Below, piece after piece: positions 26,785-34,264 of a DNA stretch of 64,000 nt; position 1 is the first letter of the stretch, and each line of letters begins with the position of its first letter. Made by a program: the position numbers and the translations under genes. This DNA is from Chloroflexota bacterium (GTDB lineage Bacteria > Chloroflexota > Dehalococcoidia > Lucifugimonadales > Lucifugimonadaceae): NCBI GenBank assembly GCA_029262735.1, contig JAJCYY010000087.1, positions 1 to 64,000 on the forward strand. Reading direction: 5' to 3'. The notes under the pieces were generated by a model. That model had not been told where the DNA came from. It did no database searches and saw only the letters and a program-made list of their open reading frames with translations.

Positions 26785-27282
26785 TTGAGCAGCGAAACAT
26801 CGCCCACGCCGGGCCGACCGATCATGCCGGAAAGCTATGGCCTCGCTGCGGCTGAGAAGTTCGAGCCTATTTCGTGGGACTGGGTCACCGATCGTCTGAA
26901 AACCGCACGAAACTACTGGATTGCGACGGTCCGCAAGAATGGGCGGCCCCATGTCTCGCCGGTCTGGGGCCTGTGGCTGGATGGCCGGGTGATGTTCGCC
27001 ACCGACGGAAACTCTGCGAAGGCGCGCAACGCGGCTCGCAATCCGGCCTGCTCGATACACCTCGAAAGCGGCGATGAGGTTGTGATTCTTGACGGCGTGC
27101 TTGAGCGCGTTACCGATGAGTCCGTGCTGGAACGACTCAACTCTGCCTACAACGAAAAGTACTCGATCAATCCTGGTGCGGGCGGTGATAGTGCCCCTGT
27201 CTACGCCTTGAAGATAGACATTGCACTCGCATGGCTGGAAACCGACTTTCCTGCGACGGCAACGCGCTGGCGGTTTGACTAG
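26785..27282 (+). CDS. pyridoxamine 5'-phosphate oxidase-like flavin/F420-binding protein
   Basis: A 165-residue split-barrel protein of the PPOX superfamily. ARNYWIATVRKNGRPHVSPVWGLWLDG is the classical start of the barrel, with the later FATDGNSAKARNAARNP and VVILDGVLERV strands. Such proteins bind FMN, F420 or heme. TTG 26785 is the longest start; ATG 26824 is possible. Its stop overlaps the 3' end of a convergent methyltransferase gene by four bases. Confidence 0.8.
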   Translation: MSSETSPTPGRPIMPESYGLAAAEKFEPISWDWVTDRLKTARNYWIATVRKNGRPHVSPVWGLWLDGRVMFATDGNSAKARNAARNPACSIHLESGDEVVILDGVLERVTDESVLERLNSAYNEKYSINPGAGGDSAPVYALKIDIALAWLETDFPATATRWRFD

Positions 27283-27938
27283 GATTCGTGCTGCTCGGGC
27301 TTCCTCGCCACTATCCACTGGTGCGTCTCTTTCTCACCCCCATCGCCCAAGTTGTCGATCATCTCGACGTTGGCCGATTCCACTACAAACCCGGCATCGG
27401 AGACCATTGTGCGATTGGTTTCAGCGTCGAAGCTGCTCCAGTACATCGGCACACCGAACCAATTGTCCTCCCTGTGGTCTTCCTCGGTGGCTCCAAAGGT
27501 GGCGACGAAAAGTCCACCGGGTCGCAGCCACGAGTAGATCGACGCGATCAGCTCCGGCTGTAGCGAACGCGGCAAGTGGATGATCGAGTACAGGGCAATA
27601 ACACCGTCAAAGCTATTTTCGGGGAGTTTTAGCATCGACATGTCCGCGCAGACAAACTTCCCGGATGGAACATTGCGCCGAGCTTTATTCACCTGTTGCT
27701 GAGAAACATCAACCGCGGTCACATCGAACCTCTTCACCAGGTTCGATGTGAAAGGCAGGCCGTTTCCACATCCCAGTTCGAGAACCCGTCTGGTTCCAAT
27801 TACGCCGTCAATGAAGAGCCGTTCGTAACGCCAGACAACATTCGGAACCGATGAGCGGTAAAACCTGAAATAGTCGTCTCCGGCCGAGTCGTAGCCCGCT
27901 GCTACGGCAGCGATCTCGGCCTGATCCTCTTTCTTCAT
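27279..27938 (-). CDS. class I SAM-dependent methyltransferase
   Basis: A 219-residue Rossmann methyltransferase. Motif I is LELGCGNG, followed by VTAVDVSQQQ (acidic residue at the end of strand 2), VCADMSML and a post-motif GVIALYSIIHLPR. WLRPGGLFVATFG is the post-III helix-strand. The acceptor is unknown. It diverges from the dehydratase gene at 28118. Confidence 0.85.
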   Translation of the reverse strand: MKKEDQAEIAAVAAGYDSAGDDYFRFYRSSVPNVVWRYERLFIDGVIGTRRVLELGCGNGLPFTSNLVKRFDVTAVDVSQQQVNKARRNVPSGKFVCADMSMLKLPENSFDGVIALYSIIHLPRSLQPELIASIYSWLRPGGLFVATFGATEEDHREDNWFGVPMYWSSFDAETNRTMVSDAGFVVESANVEMIDNLGDGGEKETHQWIVARKPEQHES

Positions 27939-28117
27939 AACAACGTTTTCCGTGTCACCTGCTAACGCTTTCTCCGCGATCAGGCACTCTCACTCACCGT
28001 CCGGCAACTCTGGCAACATCTTCACATCTCACGCCGCCTACACGAGAGTAGAATCCGGCCAGTTTCCCTCAGTTGGCCAACACACTGTCCCACATATGAC
28101 ATGAAAGAGGCTGCCCG

Positions 28118-29278
28118 ATGAAGATCACAAACGTCACTACTCACATGGTCCATCCGGGCCCCGGCATGAAGAATTTTATCTTCGTGAAGCTGGAGACCGA
28201 CGCAGGTATCACTGGCTGGGGCGAGGCGTATTCGCAGGCTGATCGAGATACGCAGGTCAAGACGCATATCGACCAGGTTGCCCGGTATTTAGTTGGCCGC
28301 GATCCGTTTCACATCCGCCATTTCATGCACGTGGTCCACGAAGATTTTGCGACGAAGCGATCAGCGATGGACCTGCACTGCGCCATGTCCGGAATTGAGA
28401 TAGCGATGTGGGACATCGTAGGCAAGGCTCTCGATCAGCCTGTCTACAACCTGCTTGGCGGGCCCGTCAGGCCGCGGATCAAGCTCTACGCCAATAGCTG
28501 GAGTGGTGCGGCAGAGACGCCGGATGACTACGGTGAGAAGGCGGTAAAGACGGTAAAACAGGGTTTCAATGCTTTGAAGTTCGATCCGTTTCCGGGTCCG
28601 TGGCGCGAGTACCCGGAGTACGAGGCGCTTGAGGAGGCGGTGGCGATTGTCGGCGCGGTGCGCGAGGCCGTTGGACCGAAGGTTGAGCTGCTTGTCGAGG
28701 TCCACCGTCGGCTGGCGCCGATGAACGCCATACGGGTGGCGAAGATGCTGGAGCAGTTCCGGCCTTACTGGTTTGAGGAGCCGTGCCCGCCGGACAACAT
28801 CCCGGCGATCAAAGAGGTGAAGGACAACACCACGATTCCAATTGTCACGGGCGAGGCGCTTTACACTCGCAACGGCTTCCGTGAGGTGTTCGACCTGAGG
28901 GCGGCGGACATCATCAACCCGGATATCTGCAACACTGGCGGGATATTAGAACTGACGCAGATCGCCGCTATGGCGCAGCCTTACTACATTGGGGTGTCGC
29001 CGCACGGCTGGAACAGCACGGGCATCGGTGCGGCTGCGGCCGTTCACGCATCTGCGGTGATGCCCAACTTCCTGATCTACGAATACATGGTGCACGCGGA
29101 AGATGTTTCGAGAGACCTGACGATCGGCTATAACGAGCCCGTTGACGGCTACCTGGAACTGCCGACTTCGCCTGGTCTCGGCATCGAGATTGATGAGTCG
29201 AAGCTGGCCAAGTACGAGTACAGGCAGTATCCACCGCGGGCAATTCGCACGCTTGAAGACGAGAGAAACTGGGACTAG
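28118..29278 (+). CDS. enolase-superfamily dehydratase, galactonate dehydratase-like
   Basis: A 386-residue mandelate racemase/muconate lactonizing enzyme family member. Features: GWGEAYSQ, AMSGIEIAMWDIVGK, LLGGPVRPRIKLYAN, metal sites in LLVEVHRRL, YWFEEPCPPDN and IVTGEALYT, and a catalytic His region SPHGWNS near residue 300. The GEAL/HGWNS pattern resembles D-galactonate dehydratases and related acid sugar dehydratases. It is the second enolase-superfamily gene in the window but belongs to a different subgroup from the ManD-like one. Confidence 0.88.
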   Translation: MKITNVTTHMVHPGPGMKNFIFVKLETDAGITGWGEAYSQADRDTQVKTHIDQVARYLVGRDPFHIRHFMHVVHEDFATKRSAMDLHCAMSGIEIAMWDIVGKALDQPVYNLLGGPVRPRIKLYANSWSGAAETPDDYGEKAVKTVKQGFNALKFDPFPGPWREYPEYEALEEAVAIVGAVREAVGPKVELLVEVHRRLAPMNAIRVAKMLEQFRPYWFEEPCPPDNIPAIKEVKDNTTIPIVTGEALYTRNGFREVFDLRAADIINPDICNTGGILELTQIAAMAQPYYIGVSPHGWNSTGIGAAAAVHASAVMPNFLIYEYMVHAEDVSRDLTIGYNEPVDGYLELPTSPGLGIEIDESKLAKYEYRQYPPRAIRTLEDERNWD

Positions 29279-29294
29279 CCGGGCTGGTAGACGG

Positions 29295-29460
29295 TGGTGT
29301 CATCCCGATCGCGGGGTACCCGCTTGCGGGTCGCAGGGATCTTACTGGTCAATGTGAGATCGCCGAGAGATTCTGCATCAAGTCCAGAATGGCAATAGTT
29401 CCCTTCTCCCGGATCCAGATGCCCGCTTGTGGGCGCGGGTCAGGATGAGGGTCGTCTCGT
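29295..29460. repeat. intergenic palindromic repeats upstream of the recombinase
   Basis: ACCCGC-TT-GCGGGT (29318-29331) and GCCCGCTTGTGGGC (29421-29434) are hairpin-forming units of the same type as the repeat near 20.3 kb. They lie between the dehydratase stop and the mobile island. Confidence 0.45.
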
Positions 29461-29564
29461 CCGAAGAGGTCAAGTTGACGCCAGCGCACGAACGACCCAC
29501 CCTCTAACTCCCTACCATGCTAGACATAGTGCCATATTTCGCTATCTTTGTAGTGGAGCAAGTC

Positions 29565-31064
29565 ATGGTCACATCAGTCACACATCGACGCATCGTCGGC
29601 TACATCAGGGTCTCTACGGACAAGCAGGCCAGGAATGACCGATCCTCACTCGGAACTCAAGAAGAGAGGGTCCGGGCAACCGCGTCTGCGATTGGCGGTC
29701 TCGTGGTAAGGGTCTTCTGCGATGTCGAGTCCGGCAGGAGAGATGATCGACCGCAGTACCGTGCGATGCTGGAGTACATACGCGAGAACGATATCGACAC
29801 CGTCCTGGTCCAGTACCTCGATCGCTTTGGAAGAAACCCAAAGGAAATACTTTCGAGAATCTGGCAACTCGGAGAACAGGGAGTCTCAGTCGAAGCGACG
29901 GACCAGGACATCAAAGACGAGATGATGTTGATAGTCAACGCAGGTATGGCAGGACACGAGAGCAAGCGCACTTCAGAAAGAGTCCAGGCCAACATGAACA
30001 ATAGCGCAAGGAAGGGCGTACACAGCGGCCCTCCTCCGTATGGCCTTAGACCGATTCGAGAGATAAAGGACGGCAAGGCGGTCGTCGTCAGGTGGGAGAT
30101 CGAGGAGACGGAAGCCGAGATCATAAAGGAGATGGCACGCCTTAGTGTCGAAGAGAACCTGGGTTACAAAGCGATCGCAGACAGCCTGAATGAACGCGGT
30201 ATGACCCGAAATGGACGGTTCTGGGTGCCAGCTTCGATCCAGCTCATACTTCGTAACCCTGCGATCAAAGGCCTCCTGGTCTTTGGACGAAACCGCAAGA
30301 AGAGTAGTCCGAATCAGGAACTCATAGAGGTGCCAGGTGTCTTCCCTCCCATCCTCACCGAGCAAGAGTGGGATCTTCTACAACAACGTCAGGACATCAG
30401 GAAGGGTGCGCCCAGGGGATCGGTGCACAAGAGCGAGTATCTGTTGAGCAGTATCGCAAGATGCGGTCACTGTGGCGGACCGATGACAGGAAAAGCGGGA
30501 GCGAAGTACAAGGGGCGTCTCTATCGTAGCTACCAGTGCGTGAATGCCAAGAAGGCCCGAGCCAAATGCTCCTTTCACAACTCCCATGTCTCGACAAAGC
30601 TTGAGCCTGCTGTTCTCGAATACCTTGGACAGTTCTCGGATCCAAAGCGCGTGGTTGAGCTCCTGGACCAGTCAGGCCCGAGCAACCTCAAGCGGATCAA
30701 GAAAGAACTTGGTCGTGCGGAGAAGCAGCTGACTGCCCTAGACCGTGACTTCCATCAGAACTTGGACCTACTGAAGAAGGGCGTGTTGGAGGAGGAGGAG
30801 TTCGGTAGGGCCAACGAGAAGCGAAGAGACGAACGGGCATCAGCCGAGATTCGCATTGCTGAACTGAGGAACCAGGTAGAGCGAACCGAAACGTCTGAAG
30901 ACTCACTCGTTGCTTTACCGGATCAGATCCGGTCGTTCACCGAATCGTTCGAGGAGATGGAGACTCCAAAAGCGAAGGCGATTCTGCAGACCATCCTTGA
31001 GGCCGTGTACGTCTGGAACGACAACCGGATCGAGATAGCGTTCAGACAACAAGCCGGGTCGTAG
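29565..31064 (+). CDS. large serine recombinase (site-specific integrase)
   Basis: A 499-residue large serine recombinase. The catalytic domain begins GYIRVSTDKQ (nucleophile Ser17) with YLDRFGRNP and ESKRTSERVQ later, followed by the recombinase domain (RNPAIKGLLVFGRNRKK), a zinc ribbon with CGHCGG and paired Cys downstream (YQCVN, AKCSF), and a C-terminal coiled coil (about 390-455). ATG 29565 is chosen over 29517 because GTGGAG precedes it and the extra residues are not conserved. Such enzymes integrate phages or mobile elements without DNA homology, so it likely carried the surrounding island into the chromosome. Confidence 0.9.
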   Translation: MVTSVTHRRIVGYIRVSTDKQARNDRSSLGTQEERVRATASAIGGLVVRVFCDVESGRRDDRPQYRAMLEYIRENDIDTVLVQYLDRFGRNPKEILSRIWQLGEQGVSVEATDQDIKDEMMLIVNAGMAGHESKRTSERVQANMNNSARKGVHSGPPPYGLRPIREIKDGKAVVVRWEIEETEAEIIKEMARLSVEENLGYKAIADSLNERGMTRNGRFWVPASIQLILRNPAIKGLLVFGRNRKKSSPNQELIEVPGVFPPILTEQEWDLLQQRQDIRKGAPRGSVHKSEYLLSSIARCGHCGGPMTGKAGAKYKGRLYRSYQCVNAKKARAKCSFHNSHVSTKLEPAVLEYLGQFSDPKRVVELLDQSGPSNLKRIKKELGRAEKQLTALDRDFHQNLDLLKKGVLEEEEFGRANEKRRDERASAEIRIAELRNQVERTETSEDSLVALPDQIRSFTESFEEMETPKAKAILQTILEAVYVWNDNRIEIAFRQQAGS

Positions 31065-31073
31065 TAGAACGGC

Positions 31074-31286
31074 TCATCCTGCCAGCTTCTCAGCGGGATC
31101 CAGGGTTTCGGGCTCGGAATCGACAGGTCCTTGATTCTTCCGATTCGCCGGAGGTTCAGACAGTGCCCTGGCATGGGCTGAACTGATCTTCTCAATAACA
31201 TCCTGGGGTACCTGCCCTCGGACTGAGATCATGTAGCCGTCTGGCTCTGATTTTTCTGCAACTTCATTCTGTTCGTTTCTGCTCAT
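31074..31286 (-). CDS. small hydrophilic hypothetical protein
   Basis: A 70-residue, charged protein (MSRNEQNEVAEKSEPDGY at the start) with the segment MISVRGQVPQDVIEKISSAHARAL, which reads like a genuine amphipathic helix. GGAATC lies a few bases before ATG 31286. No family recognised. It converges with the recombinase 10 bp away. It may be a small regulator in the island. Confidence 0.45.
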   Translation of the reverse strand: MSRNEQNEVAEKSEPDGYMISVRGQVPQDVIEKISSAHARALSEPPANRKNQGPVDSEPETLDPAEKLAG

Positions 31287-31779
31287 CGTGATTCCGATTC
31301 CGGACCGGAGGTCCGCTACCGTCTCTGATCACAATTCGAGCAGATAATCCGAAATTGTCAAGGCGCGACAATGCGCACGTATTATGTCGCGCTTTTACCA
31401 CCGCGACACCATCGTACAAAGAGCCTTGGACTGCACTGTTCATTCTCAACATCACTCTGTGCATCCATGGTTCATTTACCATGCTTTGTAAAGAGTAGAA
31501 TTAGTTAGAGATGCACACGTCGCAATAACCCCATTGTCGCGCTTAGTCCGAATTTTATGAATTCGGGCATCTAAGTGGATCCTCCCTGGTATCGCACCTT
31601 GTGCAGTTCACCGGTGAAGGGATCGAATCTTTCCAGAACTCCACTGTGTGGTTGTGCATGGAGGCTGCGTGCCGTGTGCGTGGCTGATGCGTGCGTCGTG
31701 CATGCATCAATCGTGACCTTTCGAAGCCATTTCCAACTTAAATTCGCCGGATTAGTGCCCGCAGAACAGAGAGAAACAG
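31287..31779. other. intergenic region with repeated TGTCGCG sites
   Basis: About 490 AT-richer bases between divergent small genes. It holds GCGCGACA (31363-31370) and TGTCGCGC (31385-31392) as an inverted pair, CGCGACA (31402-31408), and TGTCGCGCTT again at 31535-31544. These could be operators for the HTH protein that follows or recombinase-binding half-sites. Short ORFs here (31264-31482 minus, 31575-31973 plus) show no protein-like character. Confidence 0.4.
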
Positions 31780-32625
31780 GTGTTTGGACGAAAAAAAGAG
31801 GCGCAACTGCCTCCAGGCGTCTATCCAGACGAGGAAGTGACCAGGCTCGTCGCGGACTTCCCGCGGTTTGGCGAAGAGCCTTTCCTGGCGGCAACCGACA
31901 AAAGGCCACCCAGGCCGATACTCGACGATCTCGAATACGTCCGACGAATCTTGATCTCCTGGCTGATAGGTAGACCGGTCTCTGAGATAGCGAAAAGAGT
32001 TGGGTGTAGCGAGCGGTCGGTCCGGAACGTGATTGAGAAGGTGATCTATGTGGATGAGTACGATCTTGAATCAGGATGGAGCGACTGGATCGAACTCGGA
32101 CTCATTGGTGCCCTCGACGTTGCCGTTGCCGATCAGGCCTCCTCATGGCTGAACGATCCGGATGTTTCACAGGTAACCGTGATCTGCCAGGTCTGTCATC
32201 GACAGATCGGGATGGTGCACATGTTGAAGTCCATGCTTGGAGAGCGGCAAGGTTCTGAGATAGAGCTCGATGTACTGGCTCGTGGGCTCCTCCTCGATGA
32301 TGAGCTTGCCAGACGTCACCTGGCCGAGGTCCAGGGTCACCTCATACTTCACTTCTACATTGGTATAGACAAGATTGCGGTCAACACCAGGCGGGCGAGG
32401 CATAGAGCGCACCGTTATTTACAAAGCATTGAATGGATACCTGCTAACCAACCGTTTTCGTGGTACAGCAACAGGCATCACTACACACAGATCGTTTCGC
32501 GGCATGCGATCGGTGTGTTGCCGGAGGAAGGGGAGCCAGATCTGAGACTGCTGACACCAGTCATCGATGGACGTCCTATGTCTATCTACGACGCGAGGCG
32601 AAGATGGAAACAACTGATCAAATAA
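31780..32625 (+). CDS. helix-turn-helix protein of unknown family in the mobile island
   Basis: 281 residues from GTG 31780 (GAGAGAAACAG just upstream). Residues ~66-88 (VSEIAKRVGCSERSVRNVIEKV) form a convincing helix-turn-helix. Further on are a CQVCHRQ motif, an acidic helical stretch with DVLARGLLLDDELARRHLAEVQ, and a basic C-terminus rich in Arg, His and Tyr. No signal peptide is present, so the CxxCH is more likely a zinc site than a heme site. It may control the island or act as an accessory DNA-binding factor; nothing more specific is supported. Confidence 0.6.
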   Translation: MFGRKKEAQLPPGVYPDEEVTRLVADFPRFGEEPFLAATDKRPPRPILDDLEYVRRILISWLIGRPVSEIAKRVGCSERSVRNVIEKVIYVDEYDLESGWSDWIELGLIGALDVAVADQASSWLNDPDVSQVTVICQVCHRQIGMVHMLKSMLGERQGSEIELDVLARGLLLDDELARRHLAEVQGHLILHFYIGIDKIAVNTRRARHRAHRYLQSIEWIPANQPFSWYSNRHHYTQIVSRHAIGVLPEEGEPDLRLLTPVIDGRPMSIYDARRRWKQLIK

Positions 32626-32732
32626 TCGTCGTTATCTCCACCAATGGCGATCGACCTTCAATCTGTAGGGGCTTGTTCAGGATCTGCTCCGGTGAGTGAT
32701 CTATTCGAGGCATATTTGCCCCTCCTTTAAAA

Positions 32733-32832
32733 CTGACCTTTACCCCTTTTTCGCGCCAGCTGCAGGGTTAATTTCCTGGCTTCTGACCTTTACCCCTTTT
32801 TCGCGCCAGCTGCAGGGTTAATTTCCGGGCTT
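32733..32832. repeat. 50-bp tandem duplication of the IS left terminus
   Basis: Two 50-bp copies, 32733-32782 and 32783-32832, differ at one base (TCCTGGC versus TCCGGGC). Each starts at CTGACCTTTACCCC, the inverted-repeat end of the IS3 element that follows, so the element has two copies of its left end in tandem. Confidence 0.9.
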
Positions 32833-33653
32833 CATCCGGCTGCTACGACTCCTGCTTTCTGTGCCAGTGCGAACCGGGCTGGAGCCTGATTGCCCAGTGC
32901 GCTATGTGGCCGCTTATTGTTGTACTCCTGCCGCCATTCTTCAACCTTCTCTCGGGCATCTTCCAGCGACAGGAACCAGTTCTCATTCAGGCACTCCTGG
33001 CGGACTCTTCCATTGAACGACTCGATGAATGCGTTGTCAGTTGGCTTCCCTGGCCTGGTGAAGTCGATCTCGACGCCGTTCATGTAAGCCCACTGGTCAA
33101 AGGCCTTCGAGGTGAACTCAGTTCCGTGATCAACTCGTATCGTCTTAGGCAGACCACGTTCGAAGGCGATTCGATTCAGGACCTCCACGACTCGCTTCCC
33201 AGTCAGGCTCCGATCAACCTCGATCCGGGGACTAACACGGCTAAAGTTATCGACTATCGTAAGAAGACGAATTCTCTGCCCGTTGAAGAGCTCGTCGTGC
33301 ATGAAGTCCATTGACCAGGTCTGGTTCGGAGCCGTTGCTGTTGGCACCTCAACTCTGTTCCGGCTCGAGACGTGCCTGCGTCTCGGCTTCTTCGTTCTCA
33401 TGGCCAGTCCCTCCATCCTGTAGAGCCGGTAGACGCGCTTATGGTTCACCTTCCAGCCTTCTCTTTGAAGGAGGATGTGAATCCGCTTGTAGCCGTAGCT
33501 GACGCGTATCTCTGCAAGTTCCCTGATGCGCTTTCTAAGGACAGTCTGCTCGGGAGCGCGACTCAAGTAGCGGTGGCTAGTGCGGGAGAAGCGGATCACA
33601 GAACAGGCTCTTCGCTCTGAGACCCGGTAGCTCCTGCACAGATAGTTCGCCAC
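32832..33653 (-). CDS. IS3-family transposase OrfB (DDE domain)
   Basis: A 273-residue DDE integrase: an HTH_21 segment (RISYGYKRIH-like, VSYGYKRIHILLQ), then WSMDFM (first Asp), IRVDHGTEF (second Asp) and NAFIESFNGRVRQECLN (Glu), ending in NNKRPHSALGNQAPA. All catalytic residues are intact, so the transposase should be active. Normally made as an OrfAB fusion by -1 frameshifting; the stand-alone start here is a GTG. Confidence 0.92.
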   Translation of the reverse strand: MANYLCRSYRVSERRACSVIRFSRTSHRYLSRAPEQTVLRKRIRELAEIRVSYGYKRIHILLQREGWKVNHKRVYRLYRMEGLAMRTKKPRRRHVSSRNRVEVPTATAPNQTWSMDFMHDELFNGQRIRLLTIVDNFSRVSPRIEVDRSLTGKRVVEVLNRIAFERGLPKTIRVDHGTEFTSKAFDQWAYMNGVEIDFTRPGKPTDNAFIESFNGRVRQECLNENWFLSLEDAREKVEEWRQEYNNKRPHSALGNQAPARFALAQKAGVVAAG

Positions 33654-33673
33654 TTCTCGGTTCCGGGCAGGCT

Positions 33674-33988
33674 TCAGAGTTTTTTTCGCAAGACGTCCTG
33701 TAGCATCTCCTTGTCCAGTGCCAGGTCTGCTACCAGGTTCTTGAGCTTCCTGTTCTCTTCCTCGAGCTGCTTAAGGCGTCGCAACTCGGCGACACCCATA
33801 CCCTCGTACTTCCGTTTCCAGCGGTAGAAGGTATTCTCCGAGACGCCCATCTTCCGACAGACTTCTCCGACGGACGTGCCGCTCTCTGCCTGCCGCAGTG
33901 CAAACGCGATCTGCTCCTGCGTGTACCTCGATCTCTTCACGGAATGACCTACCTTTCTTGAGGCCGAATCATCCCGGAAAACTATCAC
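33674..33988 (-). CDS. IS3-family transposase OrfA (HTH domain)
   Basis: A 104-residue helix-turn-helix protein. RSRYTQEQIAFALRQAESG, VGEVCRKMGVSENTFYRW and LKQLEEENRKLKNLV (leucine zipper) then MLQDVLRKKL at the end match OrfA of the IS407-type IS3 elements. The ORF likely starts within its first 20 residues, near SRYTQEQ. The last codons include the A7 slippage site. Confidence 0.9.
   Translation of the reverse strand: MIVFRDDSASRKVGHSVKRSRYTQEQIAFALRQAESGTSVGEVCRKMGVSENTFYRWKRKYEGMGVAELRRLKQLEEENRKLKNLVADLALDKEMLQDVLRKKL
33680..33686 (-). promoter_or_regulatory. programmed -1 frameshift site (A7) between OrfA and OrfB
   Basis: On the minus strand CGA-AAA-AAA-CTC-TGA ends OrfA. A one-base backward slip on the seven A continues as KTLKPARNREV and then enters the OrfB frame with no stop, giving the OrfAB transposase, as is known for IS3 elements. 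Confidence 0.75.
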
Positions 33989-34020
33989 TTATGCCGGCGC
34001 GGTTATCGGGGAGAAGGTCA

Positions 34021-34264
34021 AATTGATCTGTCCACCTTAGACGCGGTCATTAGTCGAGAGTATGGGACGTCGTGCGCCTCGATGACTCGTATGCTCCGAA
34101 GTGATCTTACTATTGCCGGGGCTGGCAGATAGATGTCACGTAAATAACGCGCCGAAGACACTGCGCATGATGATCCGAACAGGTATTCAGAACGAACGAA
34201 GGGGGTAGTAGGTTCGTTTTAGTGTCGCAGGGCTAGCAGGCGATGCCGTTGCAGGACGGTTGCC
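34021..34264. other. intergenic region upstream of the two-component pair
   Basis: About 240 bases. AACGAAC (34191-34197) and GTTCGTT (34212-34218) form an inverted repeat with a 14-base spacer, 47 bases before the kinase start. It may be an operator or part of the promoter. No gene seen. Confidence 0.35.

Larger units (their letters stand above)
32734..34020 (-). mobile_element. IS3-family insertion sequence (IS407-like group)
   Basis: A complete element read on the minus strand. The left end TGACCTTTACCCC and the right end read inward TGACCTTCTCCCC form imperfect terminal inverted repeats that begin TG and end CA, and both continue to a shared CGCGCC. The body holds the OrfA/OrfB pair with a frameshift site. 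Length is 1287 bp, or 1237 bp from the inner copy of the left end. No matching short target duplication is visible next to either boundary (AAAC or CTTC on the left, AATT on the right). Confidence 0.85.

Noticed and set aside
31264-31482. Minus-strand ORF of 72 codons upstream of the small island gene
   Set aside because: It overlaps the better small ORF at 31074-31286, lies over the repeated TGTCGCG sites and shows no protein-like pattern.
31780-32625. CQVCH motif read as a c-type heme site
   Set aside because: The protein has no signal peptide or membrane helix, carries an HTH, and lies in a mobile island; a zinc site or chance match is more likely.
32733-32832. 50-bp tandem repeat as a CRISPR array
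   Set aside because: Only two directly abutting copies with no spacer, and the repeat is the end of an IS element. No cas genes are present.
32730-34024. Target-site duplication flanking the IS3 element
   Set aside because: The bases next to each possible left end (AAAC or CTTC) do not match those at the right end (AATT).
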